Shown here: positions 11,134-19,698 of the stretch, piece by piece
How the letters are laid out: every line of letters starts with the position of its first letter
Numbering within the stretch: the stretch's first letter is position 1
Assembly: GCF_963931295.1 (NCBI RefSeq)
Contig: NZ_OZ007001.1
Coordinates: 1,801,137 to 1,865,136 of the forward strand
Length of the DNA: 64,000 nucleotides
Direction of reading: 5' to 3'
Source of the DNA: an uncultured Mailhella sp.
GTDB taxonomy: Bacteria > Desulfobacterota > Desulfovibrionia > Desulfovibrionales > Desulfovibrionaceae
Notes under the pieces: generated by a model
Seen by the model: only the letters and a program-made list of their open reading frames with translations
The model's database searches: none
Told to the model about the DNA's origin: nothing
Made by a program: the position numbers and the translations under genes

Positions 11134-11174
11134 CCGGCTTCTCCTCCTTGCCGGGGAGGAGCCGGTTTTCTTTT
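11134..11174 (+). terminator. attenuating terminator between islA and islB
   Basis: A 13-14 bp interrupted stem, CCGGCTTCTCCTCC with GGGAGGAGCCGG, is followed by TTTTCTTTT. It would reduce readthrough so that the activase is made in much smaller amounts than the lyase. Confidence 0.8.
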
Positions 11175-11252
11175 ATCGGAACGCGTCCGATTCCGGGCGC
11201 GGCGTTTCCGGAGGGCAGACCGCCCCTTTTCGCAGCCGCACGCGAGGTTATC

Positions 11253-12182
11253 ATGAGTACGTTTGAGGACAGAAAGGTCACCGGCCTGGTGTTCAACATT
11301 CAAAAATATTCCGTTCACGACGGTCCGGGCATCCGCACCATAGTGTTCACCAAGGGCTGCCCTCTGGCCTGCCGCTGGTGCAGCAATCCCGAATCGCAGA
11401 AACCGCAGCCGCAGATGGCCTTCAACCCCACCCGCTGCATTTCTCCGGCCAAGTGCAATTTCTGCATTCCCGCCTGTCCCTACGGCTCCATCCGCGCGGT
11501 CAACGGCGCGCTCGACATCGACTGCACCCACTGCAACGACTGCGAAACCATCGCCTGCGCCTCGGCGTGTCCCGCGCAGAGCCTCATCGTGTACGGCAAG
11601 AACCGCACCGTTGAGGACGTGCTTCACGTGGTGGCTCAGGATTCCATTTTTTATTCCCGTTCCGGCGGTGGCATGACCATTTCCGGCGGCGAGCCGCTGT
11701 TCCAGAAAAAGTTCGCCCTGGCGCTTCTTCGCGAGGCCCGCAGACGCCGCATCAAGACGGCCATCGAAACCTGCGGCTGCGTGCCGTGGGAAACCATGGA
11801 AGAGGCGGCTCCGTTCCTCAACAACATCCTTTTCGACGTCAAGCACACCGACTCCGAAAAGCACAAGTGGGCCACGGGCAGAGGCAACGAGCTTATTCTC
11901 TCCAACCTGAAGAAGCTTTTGGAAACCTTCCCCGACAAGCCCGTGCTGGTGCGCACGCCCGTCATCCCCGACTTCAACGACGATGACGAAACCGCCCGTT
12001 CCATAGGCCGCCTGCTCAAGGGCTACGCCAATGTTTCCTATGAAGCGCTGCCCTACCATCGCCTGGGAACGCAGAAATACATGTTCCTGGGAAGAGAGTA
12101 CCCCATGGGCGAAGTTTCCCTGCCCGCCGGCGTCGCCGCGCGCGTTCAGGCCATCGTGGACGAGGAACGAGGCGCTAAGTAG
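11253..12182 (+). CDS. islB: isethionate sulfite-lyase activating enzyme (radical SAM)
   Basis: A 309-residue radical SAM glycyl-radical-enzyme activase. It installs the glycyl radical on IslA using SAM and reduced flavodoxin or ferredoxin. The radical SAM motif is GCPLACRWC (CxxxCxxC). It is followed by an inserted ferredoxin-like domain with two cysteine clusters (CISPAKCNFCIPACP and CTHCNDCETIACASACP), typical of class I activases. GGGMTISGGEPLFQ is the SAM-binding GGE motif. ATG 11253 is preceded by GAGG; the upstream open frame lies inside the terminator region and is not coding. Confidence 0.93.
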   Translation: MSTFEDRKVTGLVFNIQKYSVHDGPGIRTIVFTKGCPLACRWCSNPESQKPQPQMAFNPTRCISPAKCNFCIPACPYGSIRAVNGALDIDCTHCNDCETIACASACPAQSLIVYGKNRTVEDVLHVVAQDSIFYSRSGGGMTISGGEPLFQKKFALALLREARRRRIKTAIETCGCVPWETMEEAAPFLNNILFDVKHTDSEKHKWATGRGNELILSNLKKLLETFPDKPVLVRTPVIPDFNDDDETARSIGRLLKGYANVSYEALPYHRLGTQKYMFLGREYPMGEVSLPAGVAARVQAIVDEERGAK

Positions 12183-12223
12183 CTCCTTTTTATGCATGAT
12201 CCTTCAACCAGGGAGGACTGGTG

Positions 12224-13063
12224 ATGAAGATTATCGACTTTCGTTTTCGGCCTCACACCGAGGCCATTCTGAACGGCATCAAGAACAGCACCATGTTCAA
12301 GGCCAGCTGCGAAGCCAGCGGCTTCGACAAGTGGAAGCCGCAGACTCTCGACGAGATCGTGGCGGACCTCAAGGCCCGCGGAGTGACGCGCTGCGTCATT
12401 ACCGGCCGCGACTGCCAGACCACCTACGGCTTCCCCGACAACAACGGCAGCGTGCTGGAATTCTGCCGCGCCTATCCCGACATGTTCCTCGGCTTCTGGG
12501 GCATTGATCCGCACAAGGGCATGGGAGCCGTGCGCGAAGTGGAAAAGGTGGTGAAGGAATACGGCATGAAGGGCATCGCCACCGATCCCTATCTTGCTCA
12601 CATCAGCCCCTGCGAAGCCCGCTACTATCCCATTTACGCCAAGTGCTGCGAACTGAACGTGCCGGTGTTCATCACCATGGCTCCGCCGCCTCAGGTTCCC
12701 GGCGCGGTGATGACCTACACCGATCCGCGTGACGTGGACGTGGTGGCCCGCGACTTCCCCGAGCTCAAGATAGTCATGAGCCACGGCGGTTATCCGTACG
12801 TGCATGAGGCCATTTACGCCTGCTATCGCAACAAGAACGTGTACATGGACATTTCGGAATATGAAGTGGCGCCCATGTGCGAGACCTATATCAGCGCCAT
12901 GAAGTCCATGATCGCCGACAAGGTGGTGTTTGCCAGCGCTCATCCGTTCGTGGAGCAGGGCGAATGCCTGGCCAACTATGCCGCCATGGATCTGCCTGAA
13001 GACGTGCGTGAGAAGATCATGTACAAAAATGCGTGCAAAGTACTGGAAATCCCTGAAGATTAA
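12224..13063 (+). CDS. amidohydrolase-2-like TIM-barrel protein lacking canonical metal ligands
   Basis: A 279-residue protein of the amidohydrolase-2 superfamily, co-transcribed after islB (GGAGG 7 nt before ATG 12224; a GTG at 12221 is too close to it). The barrel is visible as MKIIDFRFRPHTEA, GFWGIDPH, GMKGIATDP, VMSHGGYPYVHEA, NVYMDISEYE and VVFASAHPFVEQGE. The N-terminal HxH metal motif of the superfamily is replaced by RFR, and the strand-8 aspartate (usually GSDYP) is replaced by SAHPF. It may bind metal differently or act non-catalytically. Its role in isethionate breakdown is unknown; it could handle acetaldehyde or a sulfonate analogue, but nothing in the sequence proves this. Confidence 0.75.
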   Translation: MKIIDFRFRPHTEAILNGIKNSTMFKASCEASGFDKWKPQTLDEIVADLKARGVTRCVITGRDCQTTYGFPDNNGSVLEFCRAYPDMFLGFWGIDPHKGMGAVREVEKVVKEYGMKGIATDPYLAHISPCEARYYPIYAKCCELNVPVFITMAPPPQVPGAVMTYTDPRDVDVVARDFPELKIVMSHGGYPYVHEAIYACYRNKNVYMDISEYEVAPMCETYISAMKSMIADKVVFASAHPFVEQGECLANYAAMDLPEDVREKIMYKNACKVLEIPED

Positions 13064-13106
13064 TGTTTCGTCAAGGGGCCGCTACGAAAACGCGGTGTAA
13101 ATAAGG

Positions 13107-13136
13107 GGCCGCCGCGTTATCGCGGCGGCCTTTTTT
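13107..13136 (+). terminator. intrinsic terminator of the isethionate operon
   Basis: A perfect 10-bp stem, GGCCGCCGCG/CGCGGCGGCC, with loop TTAT is followed by six T. It ends the dctP-to-amidohydrolase message 44 bp after the last stop. Confidence 0.93.
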
Positions 13137-13174
13137 GTACCCAGCCACGGCATTCCCCTTTTTGGGAAAGTATT

Positions 13175-14644
13175 GTGAACAGGATTAAATTATTGCAAAA
13201 TGACTGGGCAGGCAGAAATTTTTATCCTTATTTCGGGTTATCCATGGATTCCGTGCTTCTTGAATATATGGAACAGGCTTTCGACGTTTTCCAGGACGGC
13301 ATCTGGATAAGCGATGCAGATTCCACATGTCTTTTCGTCAATAAAAAGTACGAGGAGCTGAGCGGATTTTCCAAGAAATGGATGATGGGACGCAAGGCGA
13401 CGAGCATTGTGGCCGAAGGCATTTTCGACGTGGCCGTCAATCCCGAAGTCATCAGTTCCGGCCGCCCTGTCTCAAAAATACAGACGCTTTCCAACGGAAA
13501 GCATCTTTCTCTCGACGGTTTTCCCATTCTGGACAGAAACGGCAAGGTGGTCATGTGCATCACCTTCATCCGCGACATCAGCACCATCGTGAACATGGAA
13601 AACAAGCTGGCGCATCAGCGCGATCTTTTGAACACCATGGTGCGGATCAACAATTCCAGTCTGCAGACCGTGGAGGACGGAAGCAATTTTATTTTCAGCT
13701 CGGCCATGGAATCCTTTCTGGCCAAGGCGCGCATCATGGCGCAGACGGACATCTCCGTGCTCATACTCGGCGAAACCGGCGTGGGCAAGGACGTGATGGC
13801 CCAGCGCATACACGCCATGAGCCGCAGGGCCGACAAGCCGTTCATCAAGGTGGACTGCGGCAGCATTTCCCCGAACCTCATCGAATCCGAGCTGTTCGGC
13901 TACGTGGGCGGAGCCTTTTCCGGCGCGAACCGCAGCGGCCGCATAGGCTTTATTGAAGCCGCGGCCGGGGGCACGGTGTTCTTCGACGAAATAGGCGAAC
14001 TTCCCCTGCCGCTTCAGACAAGACTGCTGCGCTTTCTGCAGGACGGCGTCATCGTCCGTGTGGGAGCCAACACGCCCAAGAAGGTGGACGTGCGCGTGGT
14101 GGCCGCCACCAACAAGGATCTGGAAAAGGCCGTTGCCCGCGGGGAGTTCCGCAGCGATCTCTACTACCGGCTGAAAATCGCGGTGCTGAACATTCCTCCG
14201 CTGCGCAGGCGAAAGGAAGACATCATGCCGCTGGCCAATTTTTTCCTTCAGCAGTTTTCCAGAAGATACAACAGAGTGATGACTCTGGGCGACGACGTGG
14301 AGCCGCTGCTGCTGTCCTACGACTGGCCGGGCAACGTGCGGGAGCTCAAGAGCATGATGCAGGAAGCCGTGGTCACGTGTCCGAAGAACGTGGTGCGGGC
14401 CTACCATCTGCCCATCAGCTCGTCGTCCTCGCTGCGGGAGCCTGCTCCCGCGTCGGCGGAGTTCGACTTCGAGGGCAAGGACTATCACGACATCATGCGG
14501 GAAATGGAATGCCGCATGCTGCGCGCGGCCGTCGCCCGTTTTTCCGGCAACATGACGGCGGCTTCCAAAATGCTGCGCATGGACAGAAGCACCATGTTCC
14601 GCAAGATCAAGGATCTTGAGAAACATGGTCTGAAGGTTCTGTAG
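13175..14644 (+). CDS. PAS-domain sigma-54-dependent transcriptional activator
   Basis: A 489-residue enhancer-binding protein. Residues about 25-145 form a PAS sensor (WISDADSTCLFVNKKYEELSG). Residues about 165-400 form the AAA+ domain with Walker A GETGVGKD (199-206), sigma-54 contact loop GAFSGA (246-251, a Ser variant of GAFTGA), Walker B GGTVFFDEIGELP and arginine-finger region FRSDLYYRL. A Fis-type helix-turn-helix ends the protein (NMTAASKMLRMDRSTMFRKI). It starts with GTG at 13175 after GGGAAAG; an internal ATG at 13244 is possible. It is the obvious activator for the -24/-12 promoter at 5376, perhaps sensing a small ligand through PAS. Confidence 0.92.
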   Translation: MNRIKLLQNDWAGRNFYPYFGLSMDSVLLEYMEQAFDVFQDGIWISDADSTCLFVNKKYEELSGFSKKWMMGRKATSIVAEGIFDVAVNPEVISSGRPVSKIQTLSNGKHLSLDGFPILDRNGKVVMCITFIRDISTIVNMENKLAHQRDLLNTMVRINNSSLQTVEDGSNFIFSSAMESFLAKARIMAQTDISVLILGETGVGKDVMAQRIHAMSRRADKPFIKVDCGSISPNLIESELFGYVGGAFSGANRSGRIGFIEAAAGGTVFFDEIGELPLPLQTRLLRFLQDGVIVRVGANTPKKVDVRVVAATNKDLEKAVARGEFRSDLYYRLKIAVLNIPPLRRRKEDIMPLANFFLQQFSRRYNRVMTLGDDVEPLLLSYDWPGNVRELKSMMQEAVVTCPKNVVRAYHLPISSSSSLREPAPASAEFDFEGKDYHDIMREMECRMLRAAVARFSGNMTAASKMLRMDRSTMFRKIKDLEKHGLKVL

Positions 14645-14651
14645 CGGCTCT

Positions 14652-15521
14652 CTAGGCTTTTTGCCTGGAAACGAGCGCCAGACAGATGCCGCCGAGAATG
14701 GGCACGGAGCACAGGGCAAGGCGCAGGGTGATGGGTTCGTTGAGCAGCAGCACGGCCAGCACCGCAGTGATGAGCGGCACGCTGAGCTGGATGACGGACG
14801 AGCCGGTCAGGCTGTAGCGCGGAACGATGACGTACCACAGAACATATCCGGGCGCGGAGGCCACGGCGCCGGCGGCCAGAGCGCAGGCCCAGGCCGCGGG
14901 ATGCGCGGGGCCCTCAAGCATCATGGCGGCGCATGCGGTGACGACGCCCGCAATGGCGCAGCGGAAGAAGTTGCCCGCCGTGGCCAGCGAGGCGGAAGAC
15001 GCGCCGCGGCCGCAGATGCTGTATCCGCCCCAGGAGAGACCGGAAATCACCATGAGCAGGGCGCCGACCAGCGGCGGAGCGGTCAGACCGGGAGAGAGCA
15101 GGGCCAGAAGGCCGGCAAAGGCCAGGGCGAGACCTGCCGCCTGCATGCGGGTGAGCCGCACGCCTTGGGCGAGGCCCCATCCTACCATGCCGAACTGCAC
15201 GGAAATATTGAGGATGAGCGTTCCTGCGGCCGAAGGCATGGTCAGATAGGCGAGGGAGAAGCACAACATGTACAGGAAGAGAAACAGGGAACCGGCCCAG
15301 GAGCTTTCCTTCCAGGCCTGTTTCCACACGGAGCCTTTGCCGGGCGCGCCGCGCACCACATGAAGGGCGCACAGCAAAGCCAGCATGACCGCGGCGGAAA
15401 GGCCGCGTATGGCGGTGTACTGGAGCGGCTCCATGCCCCAGACGACCAGAGCCGCACGGCACAAGATGGAGTTGAGAGCAAAAAGCGTCAGACAAAAGGC
15501 GGTGGCAAGAAAAAGTCGCAT
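14652..15521 (-). CDS. EamA/DMT-superfamily transporter
   Basis: A 289-residue integral membrane protein with about ten helices in two EamA repeats (first half AFCLTLFALNSILCRAAL to FAGLLALLSPG, second from GALLMVISGLSWGGYSICGRG). It ends with LLLNEPITLRLALCSVPILGG, typical of drug/metabolite exporters. The substrate cannot be read from sequence. It converges on the sigma-54 activator with only 7 bp between stops, so it has its own promoter, probably shared in the divergent gap with the TauE-type gene. Confidence 0.88.
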   Translation of the reverse strand: MRLFLATAFCLTLFALNSILCRAALVVWGMEPLQYTAIRGLSAAVMLALLCALHVVRGAPGKGSVWKQAWKESSWAGSLFLFLYMLCFSLAYLTMPSAAGTLILNISVQFGMVGWGLAQGVRLTRMQAAGLALAFAGLLALLSPGLTAPPLVGALLMVISGLSWGGYSICGRGASSASLATAGNFFRCAIAGVVTACAAMMLEGPAHPAAWACALAAGAVASAPGYVLWYVIVPRYSLTGSSVIQLSVPLITAVLAVLLLNEPITLRLALCSVPILGGICLALVSRQKA

Positions 15522-15793
15522 GATTTATCTCACAGGTCTGTTTGTTTCATCAGGGATGCAATGCATGTTTCATGCCAGAGCGGCTTATGCCGCTGAAAAA
15601 CTTTTTTACTATTGATATCGACATATTGCTGAATATGCCGGTGAGATCGGACAAGGGATGCGGCGACGGCATCCGCAGGAGACCGCAACGTTGTGCCATA
15701 CGGCATAGGCGAAAATGCACAGCGTGAAGCGGGAGCGCGTCGCGCCCTGACGACGGGGGAAGACCGTCGGGCGTTCGGTCATGGGGACGGAGT

Positions 15794-16522
15794 ATGACGA
15801 TTTCTCTCATCATCAGTTTTGTAGTCGTGGGCTTTCTTTGCGGCGCCACCAGCATCGGCGGCATTCTGCTCATTCCGGCCATACAGTACGGCACGGGCAT
15901 GCCGCTTTCCCTGGCGTCGGGCACGGCGCTGTGCAGCTTTTTCTTCACCGCCGCAGTAGGCACGTTCCTGCACTGGCGGCGCGGCAATCTGAAAAAGGAG
16001 ATTGTGGTTCCTCAGTGCATCGGCGCGCTGCTGTTCAGCTGCTTCGGCGCGCTCACCAAGCACGTGGTGGGCGACGTGGCGCTCAACGCCATTCTGGCCG
16101 TGCTCATCATCATTTCTGGCGCGGCTGCTCTGCGTCAGCCCCATCCCATGCGGAGCATGGAAACGGAACGCGGGCGCTTCCGCTACCTGCTCTTCGTCGG
16201 CTCCTTCGTCGGATTCATGGCCGGCCTCACCGGCATGGGCGGCCCGGTGCTTTCCGTGCCCATGATGATCGTCATGGGCTTTGCTCCCTTCGCCACGGTG
16301 GCGGCGGCGCAGCCCTTCCAGATGTTCGCCTGTCTTTCCGGCAGCATCGGCAACATCATCATCGACCAGATCAACTGGAATATTGCACTGATGTCCGTGG
16401 TGCTTCAGAGCGTGGGCGTCTGGGCGGGCATACGCGCGGCCAGCCACATGAACACGGCGCTGCTCAAAAAGGCCATTGCCTTCCTGTGCATGTTTACCGG
16501 CGTGTTCATGCTGCTGCGCTGA
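15794..16522 (+). CDS. TauE/SafE-family sulfite/anion exporter
   Basis: A 242-residue membrane protein of the TauE/SafE family with about seven to eight helices. Paired motifs mark the two repeats: GATSIGGILLIPAIQYGTGMP near the N-terminus and GLTGMGGPVLSVPMMIVMG in the second half. Family members export sulfite, sulfoacetate or related anions. Its position 1.1 kb after the isethionate regulon suggests it relieves excess sulfite released by IslA, but it is on a separate transcript and other anions are possible. Confidence 0.85.
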   Translation: MTISLIISFVVVGFLCGATSIGGILLIPAIQYGTGMPLSLASGTALCSFFFTAAVGTFLHWRRGNLKKEIVVPQCIGALLFSCFGALTKHVVGDVALNAILAVLIIISGAAALRQPHPMRSMETERGRFRYLLFVGSFVGFMAGLTGMGGPVLSVPMMIVMGFAPFATVAAAQPFQMFACLSGSIGNIIIDQINWNIALMSVVLQSVGVWAGIRAASHMNTALLKKAIAFLCMFTGVFMLLR

Positions 16523-16547
16523 GACGTCCTTTGCCCTTCATGTGAAA

Positions 16548-16583
16548 GAACCGGCCTGACAAGTTCAGGCCGGTTCTTTTTTT
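16548..16583 (+). terminator. intrinsic terminator after the TauE-type gene
   Basis: A perfect 12-bp stem (16548-16559 with 16565-16576), 5-nt loop, then seven T. Confidence 0.95.
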
Positions 16584-16663
16584 GTGAAAAGGCGTCGGCA
16601 GCCGCCTCGGGTGCGCTGGTCTGGACGCGTGTTTGAGGCTTTTTGGGGATGTGCGTCTGCCGA

Positions 16664-17815
16664 TTATTCTCCGAGTGCCGCGTGATAGGCGTCGAGTGCG
16701 GCTTCGAGATAGGCTCCCTTCGGCTTTTCCGGCAGGCTCCAGGCAAGCGCGTGCAGACCGGCGGCGAGATCCGCCCAGTCTATCCAGCCCATGTGGGCGA
16801 GGCGAATCACCTTGTCCTTGAGGTCGCCCTGACCGGCGGTGAGAATGACGCCGCAATCCTTGAAGGCCTTGGCCACGATGGGACCGGCGGGCATGTCTTC
16901 GGGCATGAGAACGCTGGTGAGGCCCCAGGTGTAGCGGCCTTCTTCCTTGACGAACAGGTTCATGCCCATGGCGGCAAGGCCGGTTCTGGCCATCTGCGTG
17001 AGGGCCCACTGCTTCTTGAACACGTTTTCCATGCCGAACTCATGCAGCATGGTCAGCGCTTCGTGCAGGCCCATGAGCAGGCTGATGGGCGAGGTGTAGT
17101 GAGTCTGATTCTTGGCGCAGCTGGCCCGTTCCTGAATCAGATCGAAGTAGTAGCACTGGGGGCGCACTTCTTCGGCGCGCTTCCAGGCGCGGGGCGAGAG
17201 GGCGATGAAGGCCAGACCGGGGGGCAGCATGAGGCCCTTCTGCGAGCCGGTGATGAGACAGTCGATGCCCCATTCGTCCATGCGCACGGGCGAGATGGAC
17301 ACCGCGGAAATGCCGTCGGCCACGAAGAGCACGTTGCGCTCGCGGGTGATGGCCGCCACTTCCTGCACGGGATGAAGCACGCCGGTGGACGTTTCGGAAA
17401 TCTGCATGAACACGCCGCGGATGGCGGGATCGGCGTCGAGCATGGCGCGGATTTCCTCGGGATCGAAGGACTTTCCGGCGTCCTTGCGCAGCACTACGGG
17501 GGTGAGGCCGCGCATGGTTGCGATGTCCACCCAGCGGTTGCCGAAATATCCGGCCGTGGCCACGAGCACCTTTTCGCCGGGTTCAAAGAGATTGAACGCG
17601 GCGGCGGTCATGCCGCCTGTGCCGGAGCTGGCCAGCGGAATGACGGGAGATTCCGTGCAGAAGAGCTTTTTGAGCATGATCTGGTTTTCGGCCAGAATGG
17701 TCTTGAAGGCGTCCTTGCGGTGATGAAGCAGGGGGGAGGCCATGACCAGACGAACGCGGTCGGGAATGGGCGTGGGGCCCGGGGTAAGCATACGGGTAGC
17801 CTGAATGGATGACAT
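16664..17815 (-). CDS. class V PLP-dependent aminotransferase (alanine/serine-glyoxylate type)
   Basis: A 383-residue fold-type I aminotransferase of the serine-pyruvate/alanine-glyoxylate group. It opens with the subgroup signature TPGPTPIPDRV and has SSGTGGM for phosphate binding, VADGIS (Asp167, pyridine nitrogen) and TGSQKGLMLPPG with the PLP lysine (Lys193). Its length matches family members. The true amino donor and acceptor cannot be told; taurine- or phosphonate-type aminotransferases of other subgroups are less likely given the TPGPT start. ATG 17815 follows AGAGG at 9 nt. It stands alone, transcribed toward the TauE-type gene. Confidence 0.85.
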   Translation of the reverse strand: MSSIQATRMLTPGPTPIPDRVRLVMASPLLHHRKDAFKTILAENQIMLKKLFCTESPVIPLASSGTGGMTAAAFNLFEPGEKVLVATAGYFGNRWVDIATMRGLTPVVLRKDAGKSFDPEEIRAMLDADPAIRGVFMQISETSTGVLHPVQEVAAITRERNVLFVADGISAVSISPVRMDEWGIDCLITGSQKGLMLPPGLAFIALSPRAWKRAEEVRPQCYYFDLIQERASCAKNQTHYTSPISLLMGLHEALTMLHEFGMENVFKKQWALTQMARTGLAAMGMNLFVKEEGRYTWGLTSVLMPEDMPAGPIVAKAFKDCGVILTAGQGDLKDKVIRLAHMGWIDWADLAAGLHALAWSLPEKPKGAYLEAALDAYHAALGE

Positions 17816-18210
17816 GACAAAAACCTCTTGTGCCGGCGGCGCGCCGGAATGGGTGGCGCGGAAAATGCGCGTTTTTCACGGTATAGAAAAAAGAAGCGCG
17901 CAGCAAGCGCAAGTCGGGCCCGGCGAAGATAAGCTGCCGGGAGCAAAGGTCGTTTTCGGCAGGAGCGCTCCGGCGGCGAGGGCAATTGCAGAATGGCGCA
18001 GGCCGGGATTCGAGGGCACGGCGTCTTTCGGAAAAAAACGGCAGGCAAAAGAGCGCAGCGCCGGTCGGGCGGACGCGTTGCGGCTTCTTCGGCGGGAAAA
18101 AGCCGTCTGTCGGGCGCGCCGGGCAGGGGGGGACATGCCGGTTGCCCGTCCCCGCCGCATTGCGCGAGGCGTTCACGTTTTTCCTGGCGGGGAAAGCGGC
18201 GTTTCGGGCG
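17816..18210. other. gene-free stretch upstream of the aminotransferase
   Basis: About 400 bp of very GC-rich sequence. Several overlapping open frames exist but are arginine/alanine-rich shadows without ribosome-binding sites. No recognisable riboswitch or repeat; the leftward aminotransferase promoter must lie here. Confidence 0.5.
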
Positions 18211-18240
18211 TAAAAAAGGGCGGCCTGAAAAGGTCGCCCC
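18211..18240 (-). terminator. terminator after the rRNA methyltransferase gene
   Basis: Read leftward, GGGCGACC-TTTTCA-GGCCGCCC forms an 8-bp stem with one mismatch, followed by six T. Confidence 0.65.
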
Positions 18241-18246
18241 TGATGC

Positions 18247-19434
18247 CTATTCCGGCAGATGGAAAAGGAAGGTCTTGAGATAGGCCGTTTCGGGCATGGC
18301 CGGATGAATGGGATGATCCGGCCCCTGAAAGCCCTGGAACAGCAGCCGGGCGTGACGGCGTCTTTTGCCTGCCGCGCGGGTGACCAGATTGCGCAGGGCG
18401 TCGGCTTCCAGATGATGGGAGCAGGAGCAGGTCATGAGCATGCCGCCGGGACGCACGAGATCGAGGCCCAGTTCGTTGACGCGCTGATAGGCTTCGAGGC
18501 CCTGACGGGCGTCCTTTTTGCGCTTGATGAACGCGGGCGGATCAAGGCACACAATGTCGAAGGTGCGGCCTTCGCGGCGAAGATCGGCGAGCAGAGTGAG
18601 GGCGTCGCCCTGAAGGGATTCCGTGGCCGTGCCGAACTGTCCGGCGTTGCGTTCGGCGTAGGAGAGCGCGTGGGCGGAAGCGTCCATGAACGTGACTTTT
18701 CCCGCGCCGTTTTTGGCCGCCAGCGCGCCGAATCCGCCGGCGTAGCAGAAGGCGTCCAGCACGGTGCAGCCCGGCTGCGACTGCACGAAGGGCGCAAGCG
18801 CGGCGCGGTTCAGGCGCTGATCGTAGAACCAGCCCGTTTTCTGACCGCCGCGCAGAGCGACGGCATAGCGCATGCCGTTTTCTTCCACAAAAATTTCGTC
18901 GGGCGCGGAGCCCAGGGCGACGCGCTGAAAGCGTTCGAGGCCTTCAAGATCGCGGGAAGCCACATCGTTGTCGAGCAGAATGGAGGCGGGGTGAAGCAGC
19001 TCGTCGAGCACGGCAACGAGTTCGTCGGTGTGCGCGTCCATGCCCGCCGTAGTGATCTGGCAGACGAGGTGATTGCCGTGCCTGTCGGCGATGAGTCCCG
19101 GCAGAAAGTCGCCTTCGCCGTGGCAGAGGCGGTAGAAGGGCGCATGGAACATGCGTTCGCGCAATGCCAGAGCGTCGGAGAGGCGGCGGCGCAGCAGATC
19201 CGCGTCGAGCGCTTCATCCGTCTTGCGGCTCACCAGGCGCACGGCGATGAGCGAGGCGGGATTGACGTAGCCCGTGCCGAGCGGACGTCCGCCGCAGTCG
19301 GCCACGAGCACGGACTGCCCCGGCGCAAACGACGAAAGCGGCGAACGTTTGACGTCTATTTCGTTGCTGAACACCCAGAGGTGTCCCACGCGCAGGCGGC
19401 GGTCTTCGCCTTTTTTGAGAAAAACGGTTTCCAT
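18247..19434 (-). CDS. rlmI: 23S rRNA (cytosine-C5) methyltransferase, RlmI-like
   Basis: A 395-residue SAM-dependent methyltransferase, the same size as E. coli RlmI, which makes m5C1962 in 23S rRNA. The N-terminal PUA domain has KKGEDRRLRVGHLWVFSNEI; the middle has GEGDFLPGLIADRHG and GQKTGWFYDQRLNR. The Rossmann methyltransferase has VLDAFCYAGGFG and LDPPAFIKRKKDARQG; CSCSHH supplies the catalytic cysteine region. ATG 19434 begins exactly at the PUA domain; the longer open frame upstream has no domain match. Confidence 0.9.
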   Translation of the reverse strand: METVFLKKGEDRRLRVGHLWVFSNEIDVKRSPLSSFAPGQSVLVADCGGRPLGTGYVNPASLIAVRLVSRKTDEALDADLLRRRLSDALALRERMFHAPFYRLCHGEGDFLPGLIADRHGNHLVCQITTAGMDAHTDELVAVLDELLHPASILLDNDVASRDLEGLERFQRVALGSAPDEIFVEENGMRYAVALRGGQKTGWFYDQRLNRAALAPFVQSQPGCTVLDAFCYAGGFGALAAKNGAGKVTFMDASAHALSYAERNAGQFGTATESLQGDALTLLADLRREGRTFDIVCLDPPAFIKRKKDARQGLEAYQRVNELGLDLVRPGGMLMTCSCSHHLEADALRNLVTRAAGKRRRHARLLFQGFQGPDHPIHPAMPETAYLKTFLFHLPE

Positions 19435-19698
19435 GGGCGTTTCCCCGATGCGTTGAAGGAGTGCCGCAGGAGAATGCTGCGGAGAGAAATCGGAAGGCTC
19501 TGCCAGTGTTCGGATTGCGGGCGCGCGTCGCCTGATCGCTTGATCGGAGCCGGTGTTGCGGCGCTCTCCGGACGTGTCGGGCACGTCAGGTCGCCGGGCG
19601 CGAAGAGCTTGCGTTCATACGCTGCCGTGTTTCGGCAGGTGGCAGGGCATGCGCGGAAGGCGGCGCGCTTTGGAGAATGAGAACGCGCCCCGTCCGGC

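Noticed and set aside
8522..11299. 925-codon open frame antisense to islA
   Set aside because: A shadow of a strongly codon-biased gene, with no ribosome-binding site or recognisable domain.
15554..15577. ATGCAATGCAT near the TauE-type gene as an activator site
   Set aside because: Half-sites are spaced by 1 nt instead of 4; could be chance.
15683..15700. Leftward TGGCAC...TTGC sequence upstream of the DMT gene
   Set aside because: GG and GC are separated by 9 nt instead of 10, which sigma-54 does not tolerate.
18000..18240. Small rightward ORFs between the aminotransferase and rlmI
   Set aside because: Several overlapping Arg/Gly-rich frames with no ribosome-binding site; typical GC shadows.
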